Source: Bradyrhizobium sp. CB2312 (GTDB lineage: Bacteria > Pseudomonadota > Alphaproteobacteria > Rhizobiales > Xanthobacteraceae). From it: a stretch of DNA of 64,000 bases. Each line of letters begins with the position of its first letter. Positions within the stretch are counted from its first letter, which is position 1. The stretch lies in NCBI RefSeq assembly GCF_029714425.1, contig NZ_CP121668.1, forward strand, positions 3,245,501 to 3,309,500, written 5' to 3'. The notes under the pieces are model-generated. The model made no database searches. It was not told where the DNA came from and saw only the letters and a list, made by a program, of their open reading frames with translations. Of the stretch, positions 13,808 to 23,057 are shown piece by piece. The position numbers were made by a program, and so were the translations under genes.

Positions 13808-15031
13808 ATGGCGCCCGATCAGGAGCCGAGCATGGGCCAGCCGACAGGACCGGAAGGCAGCGCCTATACGGCCATGATCGCGAAGGCCCGGACGCTTCTG
13901 CCGCAGCTTCGCGAACGGGCTGCGCAGACGGAGGAGCTGCGGCATCTTCCGCCGGAAACCGAGAAGGATCTCCACGACGCCGGCCTGTTCCGGATGCTTC
14001 AGCCGACACGCGTCGGCGGCGCCGAGCTTGACTATGTCGCCCTCGTTGACTGCGCGGAGCTGCTCGGACGGGCGGACGCATCAGTTGCGTGGAATCTCGC
14101 CAATCTGGCGAGCCATCATTGGATGCTCGGCATGTTCGAGCAGAAGGCGCAGGATCTGGTCTGGGGGCGCGATCCGGATGCGCTGATTGCGTCCTCGTTC
14201 ATTTTTCCGGCCGGTCGCGCCACGAGGGTCGAGGGTGGATACCGGCTGCACGGGAGCTGGCCATTCTCGTCGGGCGTTGCCTCCTGCGACTGGAATATGC
14301 TCGCGAGCGTTGTCTACTCCGACGACGAGGCTGATGGCATCGAATATCGAATCTTTCTGCTGCCGAAAGACGATTACAAGGTGCTGGACACCTGGAATGT
14401 CGCGGGATTGCGCGGCACCGGTTCCTCCGACGTCGAGGTCAAGGATGCCTTTGTGCCCGATTACATGACGGTCGCCGTCGGCGATCTTGCCGGCGGTCCG
14501 ACGCCTGGAAGCAGCGTCAATCCCAATCCGTCGTATACGCTGCCCGTGTTCTCGCTGTTTCCCTACGTCCTGTCCGGCGTTGCACTGGGGAATGCGCAAG
14601 CGTGTCTTGACGACTATGCGGAAGTCGCGCGTCATCGCATCTCTACCTACAACCGCGCCAAACTTAGCGACTTCCAAAGCACGCAGATCAAGATCGCGGA
14701 GGCTTCGGCCAAGATTGATGCTGCGCGTCTGATCATGCGCTCGGCCTGTATCGAAGCCGTTGGGAATGCGAGACGCCGTCATATTCCCGATATGGCGACG
14801 AAAACCAGGTATCGACGCGACGGAGCCTTTTCGGTGAATCTGTGCACCGAGGCGGTCTCGATGCTGTTTGCGGCGAGTGGAGCGCGCGGCCTGTTCACGA
14901 CAGGCGTGTTGCAGCGGCAATTCCGCGACGCTCACGCCATCAACTCGCATCTTGCATTCAATTTCGATGCGGCCGGAACCAACTATGGGCGCGTGGCTCT
15001 CGGGCTACCGTCCGAGAACCTCACTTTGTGA
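13808..15031 (+). CDS. Flavin-dependent monooxygenase oxygenase component (acyl-CoA-dehydrogenase fold)
   Basis: 407 residues; ATG behind GAGGGA. The fold is that of acyl-CoA dehydrogenases, but the sequence is of the group D monooxygenase type (HsaA, p-hydroxyphenylacetate hydroxylase C2, DszC): ELLGRADASVAWNLANLASHHWMLGMF and NVAGLRGTGSSDVEV are typical, and the base glutamate of dehydrogenases is not evident. A flavin reductase follows at 9 bp, as expected for a two-component system that receives reduced flavin by diffusion. It should hydroxylate an aromatic or heteroaromatic ring. A true dehydrogenase role cannot be fully excluded. Confidence 0.8.
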   Translation: MAPDQEPSMGQPTGPEGSAYTAMIAKARTLLPQLRERAAQTEELRHLPPETEKDLHDAGLFRMLQPTRVGGAELDYVALVDCAELLGRADASVAWNLANLASHHWMLGMFEQKAQDLVWGRDPDALIASSFIFPAGRATRVEGGYRLHGSWPFSSGVASCDWNMLASVVYSDDEADGIEYRIFLLPKDDYKVLDTWNVAGLRGTGSSDVEVKDAFVPDYMTVAVGDLAGGPTPGSSVNPNPSYTLPVFSLFPYVLSGVALGNAQACLDDYAEVARHRISTYNRAKLSDFQSTQIKIAEASAKIDAARLIMRSACIEAVGNARRRHIPDMATKTRYRRDGAFSVNLCTEAVSMLFAASGARGLFTTGVLQRQFRDAHAINSHLAFNFDAAGTNYGRVALGLPSENLTL

Positions 15032-15040
15032 GGCCGGCCG

Positions 15041-15598
15041 ATGACTGACCTGCCGAAGCAGCCGGCCGTTCCTGATCCAGCCAATGAACTTGCGAGCGAC
15101 AGCTCGCCGATCGATCCTCGCGATTTTCGCAACGCGCTCGGCACATACGGAACGGGCGTGACGATCATCACCGCCACGGCCGCCGACGGAAAGCCTTATG
15201 GCATTACCTGCAATTCGTTCGCGTCGGTCTCTTTAAATCCCCCTCTGGTGCTCTGGAGCCTCGGGGTCTATTCGTCGAGCCTGACCGTGTTTCAGAACGC
15301 CAGCCATTTCACCGTTCACGTGCTCGGCACCTCACAGCAGGCGCTTGCGAACAAGTTCGCGAAATCGACCGAGGACAAGTTCACGGGCGTCGACTGGACG
15401 CCGGGCCTCGGCAATGCGCCGGTGCTCGCCGAGAGCGTCGCCAATTTTCAATGCCGATCGGTCAATCGCTATTATGGCGGCGATCACGTAATCTTTCTCG
15501 GCGCGGTCGAGGCCTATGCCTACAACGCCAGCGAGCCGCTGCTGTTTGCACGTGGGACGTATGGCCGGTTCCTGACTGACGACGAACGCAAGAAGTAG
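15041..15598 (+). CDS. Flavin reductase component
   Basis: 185 residues. HpaC-type fold: residues 25-60 hold FRNALGTYGTGVTIITATAADG and the flavin-binding GITCNSFASVSLNPPLVLWSL, and the C-terminal GGDHVIFLGAVEA with the histidine is conserved in the family. It reduces FAD or FMN with NAD(P)H and supplies the oxygenase at 13808. The genes are 9 bp apart and form one operon. The tail LLFARGTYGRFL is standard for the family. Confidence 0.88.
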   Translation: MTDLPKQPAVPDPANELASDSSPIDPRDFRNALGTYGTGVTIITATAADGKPYGITCNSFASVSLNPPLVLWSLGVYSSSLTVFQNASHFTVHVLGTSQQALANKFAKSTEDKFTGVDWTPGLGNAPVLAESVANFQCRSVNRYYGGDHVIFLGAVEAYAYNASEPLLFARGTYGRFLTDDERKK

Positions 15599-15627
15599 CC
15601 GTGATGCGCTCCGAGCCGCGCGACGGC

Positions 15628-16536
15628 CTAGCGCTCTGCTGCTGAAAGCTTGTAGATTTCCAGCGCATCCGCTTCTGCGCCGCGCGCGGCCTTGGCCAGC
15701 CTGAAGAGCTGCCCCGCCAGCGACGCCATCGGCACCGGTGTCGACGTCGTTTGCGCGACGTCGGCGACCGTATCGAGGTCCTTGAGCATCGTGGCAATGT
15801 GCCCAAGAGGCGGGGAGTGAATGCCCTGGACCATCCGCGGCACGAACAGCTGAAGCGGAATGGAATCCGCAAAGCCGCCCGCGAGCGCTTCGGGCAACCG
15901 GTTGGCGTCAATGCCGGCATTCACTGCAAGGCGTGTTGCTTCCGCAAGCACGGCCATCGCGCAACCGACGATCACCTGGTTGCACAGCTTTGTGGTCTGG
16001 CCGGCGCCGGTAGGGCCCATGTGGGTGAACCTGCGGGCCATGGCCAGCACATAGGGCCGCGCCCGTTCAATGTCAGCCGCTTCGCCGCCGGCCATGATCG
16101 CAAGCGTGCCTTCCTCGGCGCCCTTGGTGCCGCCGGACACCGGCGCGTCGATCCATCCCGCACCGTTCGCCGCCTTCAACCGCGTCGCCAGGTCGCGCGC
16201 GGCGTCAGGATGGATCGATGAGAAGTCGACGACGAGCTTTCCCGCGCCGGGCGCCGTGGAGAGCCCCTCGGGCCCGAAAATCAGCTCTTCGACGGCGGCG
16301 GCATCCGTGACACACATGAAGACGATGTCCGAGATCGCCATGACGTCACGAGGCGTGGCTGCACGCCCTGCACCAGCCTCGACGAGTGGAGCGACCTTGC
16401 CCTCCGAGCGATTCCAGACGCTGACCTGATAGCCGGCCTTGAGCAGGCGCTGGGTCATCGGTGTCCCCATCAGCCCAAGGCCGAGATAGCCGAGCCTCTC
16501 GACGCCTTGCGGGTTTGTCTTGCTCGCATCAGCCAT
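15628..16536 (-). CDS. 3-hydroxyisobutyrate dehydrogenase-like NAD(P) oxidoreductase
   Basis: 302 residues; start at ATG behind AGAGG. Beta-hydroxyacid dehydrogenase family: N-terminal GYLGLGLMGTPMTQRLLKAGYQVSVWNR nucleotide-binding motif, substrate motif DAPVSGGTKGAEEGTLAIM near residue 120, and catalytic lysine motif GAGQTTKLCNQ near 170. The family oxidises 3-hydroxyisobutyrate, tartronate semialdehyde and similar hydroxy acids. It is transcribed opposite to the monooxygenase operon and to the ABC importer, with which it shares a divergent promoter region (16537-16703). Confidence 0.85.
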   Translation of the reverse strand: MADASKTNPQGVERLGYLGLGLMGTPMTQRLLKAGYQVSVWNRSEGKVAPLVEAGAGRAATPRDVMAISDIVFMCVTDAAAVEELIFGPEGLSTAPGAGKLVVDFSSIHPDAARDLATRLKAANGAGWIDAPVSGGTKGAEEGTLAIMAGGEAADIERARPYVLAMARRFTHMGPTGAGQTTKLCNQVIVGCAMAVLAEATRLAVNAGIDANRLPEALAGGFADSIPLQLFVPRMVQGIHSPPLGHIATMLKDLDTVADVAQTTSTPVPMASLAGQLFRLAKAARGAEADALEIYKLSAAER

Positions 16537-16703
16537 AGGTTGCCTCTTTCTGTCGCAGCGCAAACTCCGCCTTACCATACATTGCAGGCCGGGCAGCGAA
16601 ACCGTCCAACCCGCATGGCTTGCCTGATTGTTTGAACCATGAAACATTTGCGGCAGTCGGGTTGGGTGGCGCCGGTCGGCGCCGGAGCAGCGGAGTTGGC
16701 ACG

Positions 16704-17687
16704 ATGCGAACCGTCTCGAGGTGGATCCTGACTTTGGGAGCGGCAGCAGCCGTGAGCGCTGGAGCAAGCTCGTCATGGGCACAGCAGACGATCCGCGTCG
16801 GCTGGACGATCCCGGCCGAGGAATCCAAGTACTGGATGATGCGCCGCCCGGCTGAGTTTCCCAACCTCGGCAAGACCTACAACATCGAATGGACCCAATT
16901 TCAGGGCACTGCGCCGATGACGCAGGCATTGGCTGCCGGCGCGCTGGACTGCGCGACTCAGGCGCCACTGTCGCTGGCCAACGGCGTGGTCGGCGGCAAC
17001 CTCAAGGCCTATATCGTAGCGCAGCACGTCTTCGAAAAGCCTGGCGGCTTCTCGGTCTATTGGGCGGTGATGGATGACTCGCCGATCAAGACCATCGCGG
17101 ACCTCAAGGGTAAGACGGTCGGCATTTCCGTCATTGGCGGCGGAACGCAAGGGCCGTTCAATCTGCTGCTGAAGCAGAATGGCGTCGATCCGGCCAAGGA
17201 TATCAAGCTCGTCGAGGTCGGCTTTGCCGTCTCCGAGGATGCCCTGCGCCAGGGCCGCGTCGATGCGGTCAACATGAACCAGCCGTTTGCCGCGCGTGCA
17301 GAAGCCAAGGGCGGAACAAGAAAACTGTTCTCGCTGTCGCAGGCCATGCCGAACATCGTGCACATCCTGGAGGCCTGCCGTGCCGATTTCGTCGACAAGA
17401 ACCCGGAGGTGGTCAAGGCCTATGTCCGCGACATCACCGCGGGCATGAAGAAGGCGCTGGCGAACCGCGAAGAGACGCTGAAGGTCGTCAATGAGGTCCT
17501 GAAGGCGCCCATTCCGGTGCTGGAGACCTATCTGCTCAAGGACAATGATTTCGGTCGCGATCCCGGTGCCGCGCCGAACTTCCCGGCGATCCAGAAGATG
17601 CTGGACATCTACGCCGAGACGGGAATGCTACCGAAGCTGGACGCGGCGCAGTTCAAGCATCCGACGATCGTCGCGCCGCTGGAATAG
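16704..17687 (+). CDS. ABC importer substrate-binding protein (SsuA/NMT1-like)
   Basis: 327 residues. The start is placed at the ATG that gives a full signal peptide (MRTVSRWILTLGAAAAVSAG, cleavage near SWAQQ), so periplasmic. The body follows the type 2 periplasmic fold of sulfonate, taurine and thiamine-precursor binding proteins (GWTIPAEESKYWMM near the mature start, IADLKGKTVGISVIGGGTQGPFNLLLKQNGVDPAKD in the middle). A hairpin at 17722 follows, then a dehydratase gene, then the ATPase and two permeases of the same importer. Substrate is unknown; genomic context suggests an aromatic or heteroaromatic acid rather than a sulfonate. Confidence 0.85.
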   Translation: MRTVSRWILTLGAAAAVSAGASSSWAQQTIRVGWTIPAEESKYWMMRRPAEFPNLGKTYNIEWTQFQGTAPMTQALAAGALDCATQAPLSLANGVVGGNLKAYIVAQHVFEKPGGFSVYWAVMDDSPIKTIADLKGKTVGISVIGGGTQGPFNLLLKQNGVDPAKDIKLVEVGFAVSEDALRQGRVDAVNMNQPFAARAEAKGGTRKLFSLSQAMPNIVHILEACRADFVDKNPEVVKAYVRDITAGMKKALANREETLKVVNEVLKAPIPVLETYLLKDNDFGRDPGAAPNFPAIQKMLDIYAETGMLPKLDAAQFKHPTIVAPLE

Positions 17688-17721
17688 GCGAGCAGCTAAA
17701 CGTCGAGCAAGGAGATCGCAG

Positions 17722-17742
17722 CGTCCCGGCTGATCCGGGACG
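17722..17742 (+). other. mRNA hairpin between binding-protein gene and IlvD-like gene
   Basis: CGTCCCGG and CCGGGACG form a perfect 8-bp stem with a 5-nt loop. No T-run follows, so it is more likely an mRNA-stabilising or partial-termination hairpin, as is common after binding-protein genes that need higher expression than the downstream genes. Confidence 0.5.
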
Positions 17743-17763
17743 TTGCATGAAGAAGATGTTCGT

Positions 17764-19458
17764 ATGAAAAAGTTGCGATCACGAGTCACGACAGACGGCC
17801 TCGATCGGGCCCCGCACCGCGCCTTCATGCGCGCAATGGGGCTCGACGATGCTGCAATTGCCAAGCCTATGGTGGGCGTCGTCAGCATGAAGGGCGAGCA
17901 GACGCCCTGCAACATGACTCATGATTTCCAGGTGGCCGCGGCCAAGACAGGAATTGAGGAGGCCGGCGGCACGCCGCGCGAATTCTCGACCGTCTCGGTG
18001 TCTGACGGTATCAGCATGAATCACGAAGGGATGAAGTTCTCCCTGTTTTCGCGCGAGCTGATCGCCGACTCGATCGAGGCCGTCGTCCACGGCCTCGCCT
18101 ATGACGCACTGATCGGATACGGCGGATGCGACAAGACGCTTCCCGGCGTGATGATGGGCATGGTTCGTTGCAACGTGCCGTCCATTTTCATCTACGGCGG
18201 CAGTTCGCTGCCGGGCCGCGTGGATGGCCGGACGCTCACGGTGCTCGACTCCTATGAAGCCGTCGGCAGCTTCATGACCGGTGAGATCGACGGCACCACG
18301 CTCGAGCGGATCGAGCGTGCCTGCTTGCCGACCATCGGCGCGTGCGCCGGCCAATTCACTGCAAACACGATGGGTATGGTGTCCGAGGCGATGGGCCTGA
18401 CCATCCCCAACGTCTCGATGGTGCCAGGTGTCTATGCCGAGCGCGCGCAGATCTCGCGGCATGCCGGCCGGCTCATCATGGAGATGCTGGAACGCGGCGG
18501 GCCGCTGCCGCGCGACATCGTGACGCGGAAATCCCTTGCGAATGGCGCGGCGATCGTCGCCGCGACCGGCGGCTCGACCAATGCCGCGCTGCATTTGCCG
18601 GCGATTGCGAACGAGGCCGGCATTGCGTTCACGATCGAGGATGTCGGCGAGGTTTTTGCCCGAACGCCGCTGATCGGGAATCTGCGGCCGGGCGGCAAGT
18701 ACACGGCAAAGGACGTCTACGATATCGGTGGCGCTGCCGTGGTGATCCGCGAGCTGATCCAGAGCGGGTATATCGACGGTAGCTGTATCACCATCACAGG
18801 CCGCACACTCGCTGAAGAATATGGTGCCGCCAATGCGCCCGATGGCGAGATCGTTCACGCGGCCAGCACGCCGATCATGCCCGATGGTGGCGTGGCGGTG
18901 CTGAAGGGCAATCTCTGTCCCGACGGTGCGGTCATCAAGGTTGCCGGCTTGAAGAGCCAGTTCTTCGAGGGCGTCGCGCGCGTGTTCGAAGACGAGGAAG
19001 CCTGTGTCAAAGCGGTTCGCGACCGCAGCTACAAGGCGGGCGAGGTTCTCGTGATCCGAAATGAAGGGCCGGTCGGCGGCCCCGGTATGCGCGAGATGCT
19101 CGGTGTCACCGCGCTGATCTACGGGCAGGGCATGGGCGAAAAAGTGGCCCTGATCACCGATGGCCGGTTCTCTGGGGCGACCCGCGGCATGTGCATCGGT
19201 TATGTGTCGCCTGAGGCATTTGTCGGTGGTCCGCTGTCGCTTGTTCGCGACGGCGACAGGATTCGGATCGATGCCGCAAACCGGCGCATGGACATGCTGG
19301 TCGACGCGCAGGAACTCGCTTCACGTCGACGGGATTGGAAGCAACGTCCGCCGCGTCACCGTGCGGGGGCGCTTGCAAAATATGCGCGGCTGGTCGGGCA
19401 GGCGCCGGGCGGAGCCGTCACGCATGAAGGCCCGGCAGAATGGCCCTGGTTCGAATGA
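17764..19458 (+). CDS. IlvD/Edd-family dehydratase
   Basis: 564 residues. Fe-S dependent dihydroxy-acid/sugar-acid dehydratase family, with the three cluster cysteines at C49 ([11 protein letters not shown]), C122 ([10 protein letters not shown]) and C194 ([14 protein letters not shown]). The C-terminal half ends with [39 protein letters not shown], the family signature. It is a divergent member, not the biosynthetic IlvD: it sits between a substrate-binding gene and its ABC transporter, so a catabolic dehydration of an imported hydroxy acid is inferred. Start at ATG 17764; a TTG at 17743 would add 7 residues. Confidence 0.85.
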   Translation: MKKLRSRVTTDGLDRAPHRAFMRAMGLDDAAIAKPMVGVVSMKGEQTPCNMTHDFQVAAAKTGIEEAGGTPREFSTVSVSDGISMNHEGMKFSLFSRELIADSIEAVVHGLAYDALIGYGGCDKTLPGVMMGMVRCNVPSIFIYGGSSLPGRVDGRTLTVLDSYEAVGSFMTGEIDGTTLERIERACLPTIGACAGQFTANTMGMVSEAMGLTIPNVSMVPGVYAERAQISRHAGRLIMEMLERGGPLPRDIVTRKSLANGAAIVAATGGSTNAALHLPAIANEAGIAFTIEDVGEVFARTPLIGNLRPGGKYTAKDVYDIGGAAVVIRELIQSGYIDGSCITITGRTLAEEYGAANAPDGEIVHAASTPIMPDGGVAVLKGNLCPDGAVIKVAGLKSQFFEGVARVFEDEEACVKAVRDRSYKAGEVLVIRNEGPVGGPGMREMLGVTALIYGQGMGEKVALITDGRFSGATRGMCIGYVSPEAFVGGPLSLVRDGDRIRIDAANRRMDMLVDAQELASRRRDWKQRPPRHRAGALAKYARLVGQAPGGAVTHEGPAEWPWFE

Positions 19459-19583
19459 CGCGCCGCTGCCTTGCGAAAACGTCCGCCTGTCTGGCAGGTT
19501 TCTTGCTAAGCTCGTGCCGCTGATGGAGGATATTCGGCAGATCCGTCGCGTAACGTTCGCGCACGAGTGAAGCGGGAGACGGG

Positions 19584-20429
19584 ATGACGAGGGTGGCTTC
19601 GAGATCGAGCGAATGGGTGGGACCGGCGACGTCACAAAAGCCGGCTTCTGCGATCATCGAGATCGACCGCGTCTCGCAGGTCTTTCAGACCTCGGCGCGT
19701 AGAGATCATCTGGCGCTATCGGATATCTCGTTGACGATCGACGAAGGAGCCTTCGTCTCCATCCTCGGTCCGTCCGGTTGCGGCAAGTCGACCTTGCTTT
19801 ACATCGTCGGTGGCTTTGTTAGCCCAACCAGCGGCGCGGCGAAGATCAAGGGACAGGCGATTACGGGGCCCGGGCCGGATCGTGGGCCGGTGTTCCAGGA
19901 GTTCGCACTGTTTCCCTGGAAGACTGTCCTCGGCAACGTGATGTATGGCCCGCGCCAGCAAGGTGTGCACGCCAGGGAGGCGGAAGCCCAGAGCCGAGCC
20001 TTGATCGAAATGGTCGGCCTCAAGGGCTATGAGAATTTTTACCCCAAGGAGCTGTCAGGCGGCATGAAACAGCGCGTCGCGCTGGCTCGGACGCTCGCTT
20101 ATCATCCCGAGGTCCTGCTGATGGACGAGCCGTTCGGCGCGCTGGACGCGCACACCCGGACGCGGCTGCAGAACGATCTCCTGAACATCTGGGAGCGTGA
20201 TCGCAAGACGGTGCTGTTCGTCACGCACTCGGTCGACGAAGCCGTCTTCCTGTCGGACAAGGTCGTGATGATGTCGAAATCGCCCGGCCGCATCAGGCAG
20301 GTGATCGACATCGATCTGCCGCGGCCGCGCCGGCGTAACGAGCTCTTGCTCGATCCGCGCTATCAGAAATACGTCGTCGACATCGAACGCATGTTCGACG
20401 AGAGCGACGAGGCCGGGGCGCCCGCATGA
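19584..20429 (+). CDS. ABC importer ATPase (SsuB/TauB-like)
   Basis: 281 residues. Walker A GPSGCGKST near residue 66, signature LSGGMKQR near 155, Walker B VLLMDEPFGALDA near 180, and the H-loop FVTHSVDEAVFLSDKV. This is the nitrate/sulfonate/taurine-type subfamily that drives two SsuC-like permeases. Its stop overlaps the next ATG by 4 bp (ATGA), and the substrate-binding protein is upstream, so a complete importer is present. Confidence 0.93.
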   Translation: MTRVASRSSEWVGPATSQKPASAIIEIDRVSQVFQTSARRDHLALSDISLTIDEGAFVSILGPSGCGKSTLLYIVGGFVSPTSGAAKIKGQAITGPGPDRGPVFQEFALFPWKTVLGNVMYGPRQQGVHAREAEAQSRALIEMVGLKGYENFYPKELSGGMKQRVALARTLAYHPEVLLMDEPFGALDAHTRTRLQNDLLNIWERDRKTVLFVTHSVDEAVFLSDKVVMMSKSPGRIRQVIDIDLPRPRRRNELLLDPRYQKYVVDIERMFDESDEAGAPA

Positions 20430-21211
20430 TAACGCCCGCCGCCTTGGTCAGACGCGCTGCCCCGGTGCTCGCATGCATCGTATTGCTGGCGGCTTGGCAG
20501 GTCGCCTCTCTCGCGCTGAGGAACGACAGCTTTCCGACAGCGATCGAGGCGATCCGCGCGATCCCGGACATCCTTGGCGACAAGGAGTCACTGATCAACA
20601 TTCTGGCCTCGCTCCGCCGCATGGCGATCGGGTTCGGCATAGCCGTGCTGGTTTCGATTCCGCTCGGCCTGTTGATGGGCCGCAGCCGGGCTGTCGCGGC
20701 CTTCTTCAATCCGCTTCTGATGGTGATCTACCCGGTGCCGAAAGCGGCCTTGATGCCGATCATCATGCTGTGGCTCGGCGTCGGTGACATCACGAAGACG
20801 CTGGTGATCTTCCTTGGCGTCAGCCTGCCTGTGATCTACCACAGCTTCGAGGGTGCCAAGGCAGTCGAAGAGAAGATGCTGTGGTCAGGTGCCGCGATGG
20901 GGCTTTCGGCCGTGCAACGGCTAGTGCGGATCGTGCTGCCGGCGGCATTGCCGGAGATCCTGACCGGGTGCCGTACGGGGCTCGTGCTGGCGCTGATCAC
21001 CATGATCACCAGCGAGATGATTGCGCGCCAGTCCGGCGCCGGCAACATCCTGTTCAATGCGCTCGATATGGGACAGTACGACACCGTCTTTGCGATGATC
21101 ATCATCGTCGGAGCGATGGGCATCTGCCTCGACGCGATCTTCGAGCGGATCCGCGCGCGGCTGGTGCGCTGGTCCGAGCCTCAGTTCGACATGCCGCTGA
21201 GCTTCTCATGA
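20426..21211 (+). CDS. ABC importer permease 1 (SsuC-like)
   Basis: 261 residues with about six transmembrane helices. The cytoplasmic EAA loop that contacts the ATPase is visible as GAKAVEEKMLWSGAAMGLSAVQRLVRIVLPAALPEI. ATGA overlap with the ATPase upstream and with permease 2 downstream. It forms half of the membrane channel with 21208; the presence of two different permeases makes a heterodimeric channel likely. Confidence 0.92.
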   Translation: MITPAALVRRAAPVLACIVLLAAWQVASLALRNDSFPTAIEAIRAIPDILGDKESLINILASLRRMAIGFGIAVLVSIPLGLLMGRSRAVAAFFNPLLMVIYPVPKAALMPIIMLWLGVGDITKTLVIFLGVSLPVIYHSFEGAKAVEEKMLWSGAAMGLSAVQRLVRIVLPAALPEILTGCRTGLVLALITMITSEMIARQSGAGNILFNALDMGQYDTVFAMIIIVGAMGICLDAIFERIRARLVRWSEPQFDMPLSFS

Positions 21212-21975
21212 TGCCGCGCCTTCTCCCCACTAACGTCATTTTCGGGCTCGCGCCGATCGTGCTGGTGATAGCGCTGTGGCAAGGCCTTGTATCGTTCGGT
21301 TTTGCGCCTGCGGTCTTGCTGCCGCCGCCAGGCTTCGTCTTCAGCCGGTTGCTCCAGCAGCTCGTGACCTGGGCATTTCAGCAGGAGATTGCGGCGACCC
21401 TGATCCGGCTGTTCGCCGGCTTTGCGTTCGCGGTCGTGCTCGGCGTCAGCATCGGCATCGCCGCAGCCGCCAGTCCCGCGCTTAATTCCGTGGTTCGGCC
21501 GATCGTGCGCGTATTGGCGCCGTTGCCCAAGGTTGCGCTCTATCCGGCACTTCTGCTGCTGCTCGGCTTCGGCCACGGCTCGAAGATCACGCTGGTGGCT
21601 GCAGACGCACTTTTTCCTATCCTGCTCTCCACCTATTATGGCGCGTCGACCGTCGAGCAGAAGCTGATCTGGTCGGCCATGGCCGCGGGAACGCCGCGCT
21701 ACGAAATCTTGTTCAAGGTGGTGTTGCCGGCGGCGATGCCGTCGATCCTGACTGGCTGCCGGATCGGCCTTGTCATTTCCTGCATCGTGGTGTTTCTGGC
21801 TGAGATGATCACGTCGACCGACGGGTTGGGCCATGCGCTGGTGACAGCGGCCCGGACCTTCCAGGCCGTCGACATGTTCGTGCCGCTGATCACGATCTCG
21901 CTGCTGGGCCTGATCCTGAATGGCCTGCTCGGGGCGGTGCGCTCGTATCTGCTGCGCGGCTTCCCCGAAGCGTAA
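21208..21975 (+). CDS. ABC importer permease 2 (SsuC-like)
   Basis: 255 residues; the first of two adjacent ATG codons overlaps the previous stop (ATGATGA). Same topology as permease 1 and a matching EAA loop (YYGASTVEQKLIWSAMAAGTPRYEILFKVVLPAAMPSI). The two permeases are diverged copies, suggesting old duplication. Followed 35 bp later by the NicX-like gene on the same strand. Confidence 0.92.
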   Translation: MMPRLLPTNVIFGLAPIVLVIALWQGLVSFGFAPAVLLPPPGFVFSRLLQQLVTWAFQQEIAATLIRLFAGFAFAVVLGVSIGIAAAASPALNSVVRPIVRVLAPLPKVALYPALLLLLGFGHGSKITLVAADALFPILLSTYYGASTVEQKLIWSAMAAGTPRYEILFKVVLPAAMPSILTGCRIGLVISCIVVFLAEMITSTDGLGHALVTAARTFQAVDMFVPLITISLLGLILNGLLGAVRSYLLRGFPEA

Positions 21976-22010
21976 GCTGACGAGAAGAAACCAAAGACCG
22001 GGAGTGAATC

Positions 22011-23057
22011 ATGCTGGCTGACCGCATCGAAGCAAAATGGATCGACGCGTTTTGCGAGATTTTTGAACGATGCGCCGTCAAGCCCGGCGATACCGCGGCG
22101 ATCCTCTCGGAAACCCAGTCGCGTGCGCTGAACGTGCATCTGGCGGAGCTTGCGCTGCTGCGCATGGGTGCGCGGCCGTTTCATGTGGTGATGCCGACGC
22201 TGCGCAACCGCAACATCGTGCCGGTTCGCTCGACGGGAGCGAGCGAGGCGATCCAGAAGCTTGGGCCGGTCATCACGGCGCTTCAGCAGGCCGGCTTCGT
22301 GGTCGATTGTACCATTGAAGGCTTGATGCATGCCGTGGAGACGCCTGAGATCCTGAAGGCCGGCGCGCGGATCCTCGTGATCTCGAACGAACATCCCGAG
22401 GCGCTTGAGCGCATGGTGCCCGATCCTGCGCTCGAGAAGCGTGTGCGCGCGGCTGCCAAGATGCTGCGCGGAACCAGGCGGATGAGGGTGACTTCGAAGG
22501 CCGGCACAGCGCTCGACGTAGATATGGTCGGTGCCTCCACAGTCGGCGTGTGGGGCTGGACCGACAAGCCAGGCACGCTCGCGCATTGGCCCGGCGGCAT
22601 CGTCGTCAGCTTCCCCAAGAGCGGGACGATCAATGGCACGCTGGTGATGGCGCCCGGCGACATCAACCTCACCTTCAAGCGCTACCTGACCTCGCCTGTG
22701 AAGATGACCTTGAAAGACGACTATGTCGTCGATCTGGAAGGCGAGGGCACGGATGCTGCGATGATGCGCGCCTATCTCGCCGCCTGGGGCGATCGCGAAG
22801 CCTATGCGGTCTCGCATGTCGGCTTCGGCATGAACCCCGGCGCGCGCTACGAAGCGCTATCGATGTACGATCAGCGCGACACCAACGGCACCGAGATTCG
22901 CGCCGTCTCCGGCAATTTCCTGTTCTCGACCGGGGCGAACGAATTTGCCGGCCGCCATACGGCAGGCCACTTTGATTTACCGATGATGGGAACGACGATC
23001 GAGCTCGATGGTGTCGCAGTCGTTCGTGAAGGCCTTCTTCAGGACGTCTTCGGCTAG
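22011..23057 (+). CDS. NicX-like (2,5-dihydroxypyridine dioxygenase / M29-like) metalloenzyme
   Basis: 348 residues, whole-length similar in pattern to 2,5-dihydroxypyridine 5,6-dioxygenase NicX, which belongs to the M29 aminopeptidase-like fold. Shared features: RTRRMRVTSKAGT-type beta segment in the middle, GTINGTLVMAPGDI, SHVGFGMNPGARYE (residue ~267), and the metal-site strand GNFLFSTGANE with AGHFDLPMMG, where NicX has a CHLDIP motif. NicX cleaves dihydroxypyridine to N-formylmaleamate. As the last gene of an import and oxidation operon it could cleave a hydroxylated N-heterocycle. An aminopeptidase-like role remains possible. Its 3' end overlaps the convergent gene by 4 bp. Confidence 0.75.
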   Translation: MLADRIEAKWIDAFCEIFERCAVKPGDTAAILSETQSRALNVHLAELALLRMGARPFHVVMPTLRNRNIVPVRSTGASEAIQKLGPVITALQQAGFVVDCTIEGLMHAVETPEILKAGARILVISNEHPEALERMVPDPALEKRVRAAAKMLRGTRRMRVTSKAGTALDVDMVGASTVGVWGWTDKPGTLAHWPGGIVVSFPKSGTINGTLVMAPGDINLTFKRYLTSPVKMTLKDDYVVDLEGEGTDAAMMRAYLAAWGDREAYAVSHVGFGMNPGARYEALSMYDQRDTNGTEIRAVSGNFLFSTGANEFAGRHTAGHFDLPMMGTTIELDGVAVVREGLLQDVFG

